Positions 6,301-8,633 of a DNA stretch of 8,633 nt are shown in pieces. This DNA comes from an uncultured Lachnospiraceae bacterium. Its GTDB lineage: Bacteria; Bacillota; Clostridia; Lachnospirales; Lachnospiraceae. A model generated the notes under the pieces. That model was not told where the DNA came from and searched no databases. It saw only the letters and a program-made list of their open reading frames with translations. A program made the position numbers and the translations under genes. The stretch's first letter is position 1. Each line of letters starts with the position of its first letter. Location of the stretch: NCBI GenBank assembly GCA_934418055.1, contig CAKRWX010000088.1, positions 1 through 8,633 of the forward strand. The letters are read 5' to 3'.

Positions 6301-8633
6301 AAAAATTTGTATACAAAGAATCAAACCGTGGATGACTATACGGGAGATACCGATCATGTCCGCAGTTATACTGACTTAGAGTCAGAAAATGGAAACTGCT
6401 GGATTGGACGGCCATTATTTCTTGGTGACTACTTTATTAAGGAATTGACCCGGTCAGAGGGCTATGAGCTTTCTGTTTCTAACAAAAACCAGGCACTTAC
6501 CAATGCAGGTCAGACTTTTGAGCAAGAGTGGAAGGAAGATCAGAGAGAAGGCTATGGTCTGGTAACCAGAAATCTGTTTTATGAAGTCCGGCCATCCGAA
6601 AATCCAACGGGTTCTTATGATGATCCTGATTATAATGAACTTTTTTTCATGGTGCAGTCAAAGAAGACGGGAGCAGCAGGATTTGATGTGTTATTAGGGA
6701 ATCTGCCGTCTGGTACAAAGGCTTACCGGGCGGAAGCGGGAGAAAAAACCATAGAAGTGCAGGTCCCGTATGGGGATTATCAGGAGCGTCCAGTCGTGGA
6801 TGCAGATGGAAATCCTGTTTTTGTGACCGTAGAACCGGGAGAAGAAGGAAAATACATCCGTTATCAGGCGGATGGTTCCATAGAAGTGCAGGAAAAACCA
6901 GCTAATCTCCGTATCCATGATTTCAAGATGGTATCTGGGAAAGAAATCGACCGGGAACAGACGGAGGTGGTGATAAAATCGGCAGTTTCGTCAATGGACG
7001 AAGATCAGGTGGCGGACATGCTGGAAAAGCCATTTACCACAGGTTCGGAAGTATTTTTCAAAGCGAAGTTGGAAGCAGCGCTGCGGGCCAATGGATATCG
7101 GACGCCTTCGGAAAATGGACAGTATTCTACCGTAGAACGGGGAATTTACGACCGGGGAAAGCGTGGAGCGGAAATCACATATGGAAGCCCGGTTCAGACG
7201 GTGCAGATTCCCAAGTTTGTGGATGGAATTCGTGTGACAGTGGAAGAGGCGTTATGGGCGGTTCTTGACGATTATGAGGAAAATCCATGGCTTTCTTATG
7301 GTGGTGTAGAACAGGTGAGAGAGTCAAAAGACCATTATGAAATCACGTTGTATCGGGCAGTCATTGGAAATCCAGAAAATTACGGGGTTATGGAACCGGG
7401 CGGGAATATCAGCGTGTATCATCGGTTGGAGTATCTTCCGGATGATCTGACGGAAGATCCAAGATATGTTTATGCCCATTATTCCAAGAATGATGGGGAG
7501 AGCTTTGGTACATTTTCGGAAATGACAGTCCGGATTTCAGAATCAGGAACCCGTTATTATTCGATGCTCCTCATGCCGGACAGTCAGGTTGACGGCAGTG
7601 GGCAGATCATTCCGAAAATGGTCCGAGAGACCTGTTTTTATCAGGTGGGTGAGGTGCCATTGGATGCCAAAGGACAGAGAATTCAAAGAACCCAGTGGCG
7701 TCAGGACACGAAAACCGTGACGATGACAAGGGAAGAGAAAGTATGGAGAGAGCTTCCGGTGCAGATCATTGGTGGAAAACAGTATGTTCATGTGGCAGGC
7801 GCTTATACAGATCAGTTTGGAAACCGGCTTACGGATGAGACAGAGCCATTGGAACAGGAACTGCGTTTGGTGGTTCCAGAGCGACTGATCACGCTGACTT
7901 CGGCGGATCTTGCCCAGCAAAATAGCGGTTGGAAGACAGGAGATGTCATCGGAAGCGGCGCGTATTACCGGGATTTTAAGGGCGTTTATGTAAAAGCTTA
8001 TCGGCAGGCAGAAGATGGAGCGGAACAGACGGGAAGCTATGTGAAATTCCAGAAGCTTTGCTATCCGGGTCAGGACAGCCCGTGGCAGGACGGAGAAGGC
8101 CGTCCGGGAAGCGGGGAAAATACCAGAAAAAATCCCGTTGGTTTGCAGGAACGGATCATTCAGCAGAAGGTTCAGATCGTGAAGACCATTCAAAACAGGG
8201 AAAATGCAAAGGAATATGGAGATCAGACTCCGGGAGAAGGAAAATTGCCTGGATTCCGGTTCAAAATCTATCTGAAATCCAATCTGGAAAGCCTTTACCG
8301 GGATGAATCGGGAGAAGTCTGCTGGGTGGATAAGAAGGGAAATGCCATTTCGATTTTAGAAGAGAAGAAACACTATCCAGGGCTGGTTCCAAGGATTTAT
8401 ACCAGGGTGCTTCATCGTCAGCTGCCGATTCAGAAAAATTCTTATGATGCAGTGATCGCCAACGAAAGTTTGTATAGCTATGGTCCAGATGGCATGATCC
8501 AGAAAGCACAGAATCTGGGATATACTTCTATTTTGGAACGCAATGGAAATACACCGAATTATGAGAAGTTTTTTGCTGCCATCCGGGTGGCCAATCAGGA
8601 TCTGTGGGACGATCATGCGCCGACGTATACCTC
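3373..8633 (+). CDS. Giant SpaA/Cna-B-type cell-surface protein (3' partial, at least 1753 residues)
   Basis: The frame from ATG 3373 stays open to the window end with no stop or frameshift. Residues 1-52 are a charged cytoplasmic extension; residues 53-66 are hydrophobic and may form an uncleaved anchor or a signal peptide cut near TEA77. Residues 80-210 hold YCID (Cys97) and TQSD (Gln174) and may be a thioester-type adhesin domain. Residues 211-242 are a Gly/Ser linker. Residues 353-376 are Cys/His-rich. Residues about 423-640 form a prealbumin-like domain (VQLYKYDYETGKPLEGSIF, later FQEEQAREGYVLHG). Residues 721-776 are ATPSEA-type repeats. Residues 872-1040 form a second such domain (IHINKRD, LEGAVYGLF, GDYFIKELTRSEGYEL). 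Residues about 1050-1595 are unrecognised. A third domain begins near 1600 (VQIVKTI, LPGFRFKIYLKSNLESLY). Known SpaA/Cna-B domains form internal Lys-Asn/Asp isopeptide bonds helped by a Glu; the Lys and Glu motifs are visible here, the bonds are inferred. Any LPXTG anchor lies beyond the window. The likely role is a stalk-like adhesin or surface fibre. Confidence 0.88.
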   Translation, partial: MKEEEKSRECSENLHKIQNVGLKENLCKSIRKKVPRIFHKNPWMGRHEKEKRILAGILAIAILVSSGHFPFSMRTEAGSDHLGNTDTYWSSTWHYYCIDHSGIAANGYGADGDLYQAFAPSAGLSSAETALLFWAALSMEASFGNMPTINKVYQQINEKAAANGLRMLVPAVTQSDLGTLLHLSSTRKKYAWLDFAVAHGEEYLALAGLMSGGGSGNTGGSGGSGDGSSGSGKPGSGSIGAGPAVLEGHTSRGNAYAIDPETLTISFDPGGKDRDFIRTVPLKFWNGSEYTSAIPTGWSYEKTDTSIQFHTSDPASSLQVMFDTVGTIYGAGAGGGYQSAEELYEDTLELWQCIQCSGTHKHVAGGNVPLESHQRCIFLDIQEKMDMGQASFYAAVGGGKSGTAEGSLDFKIYRHEEDWETNYNVQLYKYDYETGKPLEGSIFRLYERFDDQDQIQDEDGYGVICRGGDPYLSYHRDDTVTWDGFRFVSSLHTGDDGRIHQTINHGYHYEKTFCDGHPEPTLAEVPEEETDENGEVSNQDEIDAAEEENERLQEDWQACVDACEDYADQYPGVHFHWVNDGADASASGEEAFVQSGCQVDAEETYEAFISLRYSYAFQEEQAREGYVLHGKHQDDVPIEIIRTDSSEHGANAQFTGEYSGQITASLSSRIAKTEQAAVVKMEKQYYPVEEASTFQYQPQVIKWPEKVLEILCDNAKKEKLATPSLAEKATPSEAKIVEAASTKMGKATASEADRATPNEVKRATQDVGCDTPSNAEAIEDGEEEAHDPVQSNRLRSHLNTITVQSEDDLEDIGESGTGGADLFEKAYEEALASESVGDSQPQGPSDQYSHCNNQDGEGDAFRVYDHRTEGEIHINKRDMMLEQGETDHPGFDSYGEVQADAVLEGAVYGLFAAEEIRHPDGKTGIVYEKGDLVAVTTTDKYGDASFLVNTEAPGYVYDYEAGEIRKTKSGFVDRAPKNLYTKNQTVDDYTGDTDHVRSYTDLESENGNCWIGRPLFLGDYFIKELTRSEGYELSVSNKNQALTNAGQTFEQEWKEDQREGYGLVTRNLFYEVRPSENPTGSYDDPDYNELFFMVQSKKTGAAGFDVLLGNLPSGTKAYRAEAGEKTIEVQVPYGDYQERPVVDADGNPVFVTVEPGEEGKYIRYQADGSIEVQEKPANLRIHDFKMVSGKEIDREQTEVVIKSAVSSMDEDQVADMLEKPFTTGSEVFFKAKLEAALRANGYRTPSENGQYSTVERGIYDRGKRGAEITYGSPVQTVQIPKFVDGIRVTVEEALWAVLDDYEENPWLSYGGVEQVRESKDHYEITLYRAVIGNPENYGVMEPGGNISVYHRLEYLPDDLTEDPRYVYAHYSKNDGESFGTFSEMTVRISESGTRYYSMLLMPDSQVDGSGQIIPKMVRETCFYQVGEVPLDAKGQRIQRTQWRQDTKTVTMTREEKVWRELPVQIIGGKQYVHVAGAYTDQFGNRLTDETEPLEQELRLVVPERLITLTSADLAQQNSGWKTGDVIGSGAYYRDFKGVYVKAYRQAEDGAEQTGSYVKFQKLCYPGQDSPWQDGEGRPGSGENTRKNPVGLQERIIQQKVQIVKTIQNRENAKEYGDQTPGEGKLPGFRFKIYLKSNLESLYRDESGEVCWVDKKGNAISILEEKKHYPGLVPRIYTRVLHRQLPIQKNSYDAVIANESLYSYGPDGMIQKAQNLGYTSILERNGNTPNYEKFFAAIRVANQDLWDDHAPTYT
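3529..3570 (+). other. Hydrophobic export segment of the giant surface protein
   Basis: Residues 53-66 form a short hydrophobic run, ILAGILAIAILVSS, preceded by the basic stretch RHEKEKR. This fits a Sec signal with an unusually long N-terminal region. An internal in-frame ATG at 3502 (Met44) would give a normal-length signal but lacks a visible Shine-Dalgarno, so 3373 is preferred. Confidence 0.7.
3610..4002 (+). other. Possible thioester-type adhesin domain of the giant protein
   Basis: The first extracellular segment (residues 80-210) has Cys97 in the aromatic-Cys-hydrophobic context YYCID, a helical middle (SSAETALLFWAALSMEASF) and Gln174 in VTQSDL. Thioester domains of Gram-positive adhesins carry a Cys in a [YFL]C[ILV] motif and a Gln in a TQ motif, and sit N-terminal to isopeptide domains, as here. 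The 77-residue Cys-Gln spacing is shorter than in the well-studied streptococcal examples, and TQSD lacks the usual following Ala. This is a suggestion, not a firm call. Confidence 0.35.
4003..4098 (+). repeat. Gly/Ser-rich linker
   Basis: Residues 211-242 are almost only Gly and Ser with a few Asn, Thr, Asp, Lys and Pro (for example GGSGGSGDGSSGSGKPGSGS). It is a flexible, protease-accessible spacer separating the N-terminal domain from the rest. The first surface protein also has a Ser/Gly linker before its wall-binding repeats. Confidence 0.85.
4429..4500 (+). other. Cys/His-rich segment, possible metal site
   Basis: Residues 353-376 contain Cys353 and Cys356 (CIQC), His360 and His362 (HKH), His373 and Cys376 (HQRC). 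The pattern C-x2-C-x3-HxH-x10-H-x2-C resembles a zinc-binding knuckle. It is unusual in an exported Gram-positive protein. A disulfide-bonded loop is the main alternative. Confidence 0.45.
4639..5292 (+). other. SpaA/Cna-B-like domain 1 with a long acidic insertion
   Basis: Residues about 423-640. The first strand, YNVQLYKYDYETGKPLEG, carries Lys429 at the position of the isopeptide lysine, and SIFRLYE continues the fold. The closing signature, YAFQEEQAREGYVLHG, has Glu619/Glu620 at the place of the catalytic Glu in the family's E-x-A-x-x-GY motif. A simple domain is about 80-100 residues; here about 190 residues separate the two motifs. The extra part includes a His/Cys-rich turn (HGYHYEKTFCDGH) and a very acidic predicted helix with Cys559 and Cys563. 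Confidence 0.65.
5533..5700 (+). repeat. Degenerate ATPSEA-type octad repeat
   Basis: Residues 721-776 repeat an eight-residue motif loosely: ATPSLAEK, ATPSEAKI, an eroded stretch, ATASEADR, ATPNEVKR, ATQDVGCD, TPSNAEAI. The unit is 24 bases and imperfect at the DNA level. It probably forms an extended spacer between the first and second SpaA-like domains. Similar TPSEA/TPSNA runs are common in Lachnospiraceae surface proteins from memory. Confidence 0.7.
5986..6492 (+). other. SpaA/Cna-B-like domain 2
   Basis: Residues about 872-1040. The first strand, EIHINKRD, has Lys876, the likely isopeptide lysine; LEGAVYGLFAAEEI is the typical next strand; DLVAVTTTDKYGDASF is the mid-domain T-D-x-x-G-x-A/hydrophobic pattern; GDYFIKELTRSEGYEL ends with Glu1024 at the catalytic Glu position. 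The partner Asn/Asp on the last strand could be in SVSNKN but is not assigned with confidence. Confidence 0.75.
6520..8157 (+). other. Long unrecognised beta-rich region of the giant protein
   Basis: Residues about 1050-1595 have no motif I can name. The stretch begins near FFMVQSKKTGAAGFDVLLG and includes a segment with alternating hydrophobic residues (KTIEVQVPYGDYQERPVV), a helical insert (DEDQVADMLEKPF and FKAKLEAALRANGY), and later strands such as VRISESGTRYYSMLLMP and HYEITLYRAVIG. It is probably several beta-sandwich modules. Confidence 0.4.
8170..8633 (+). other. Start of SpaA/Cna-B-like domain 3 (runs off the window)
   Basis: From about residue 1600, VQIVKTIQ gives a lysine-bearing first strand (Lys1604), and GKLPGFRFKIYLKSNLESLY matches the second-strand pattern of prealbumin-like folds. 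The closing Glu-containing GY motif is not reached before the window ends. Confidence 0.6.

Overview
The window looks like a cell-surface locus from a gut-type Firmicute, most likely a Lachnospiraceae or related Clostridia member. The evidence is moderate GC, strong AGGAGG-type ribosome binding sites, choline/glucan-binding-type wall repeats, SpaA/Cna-B-like prealbumin folds and a degenerate ATPSEA-type spacer repeat of the kind seen in Lachnospiraceae surface proteins. The genus cannot be named from the sequence. All supported genes are on the + strand. No rRNA, tRNA, CRISPR array, transposase or integrase was seen.

Layout. (1) Positions 1-2123 hold the 3' part of a large secreted protein: an InlB-B-repeat-like end, three diverged beta-rich modules, a Ser/Gly linker and C-terminal cell-wall-binding repeats. 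(2) Positions 2139-2443 form a compact separate transcription unit: a near-consensus sigma-A promoter, a 58-residue unrecognised small protein (2199-2375) and an intrinsic terminator. (3) Positions 2502-3368 encode a secreted transglutaminase-like (papain-fold) protein with an apparent Cys153-His180-Asp195 triad. (4) From 3373, four bases after that stop, a giant exported surface protein runs open for at least 1753 codons and leaves the window without a stop. It has a long cytoplasmic N-terminal extension, one hydrophobic export segment, a possible thioester-type adhesin domain, a Gly/Ser linker, a Cys/His-rich segment, a SpaA/Cna-B-like domain with a long insertion, an octad repeat spacer, a second SpaA-like domain, a long unrecognised stretch and the start of a third SpaA-like domain.

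How the genes may work together (inference). The two large proteins look like surface structural or adhesive proteins, one held non-covalently by wall-binding repeats and the other probably stabilised by self-formed Lys-Asn/Asp isopeptide bonds. The transglutaminase-like protein is tightly linked to the giant protein and is exported to the same compartment, so it may process, crosslink or attach it. The small protein has its own transcription signals and may be unrelated to surface display.
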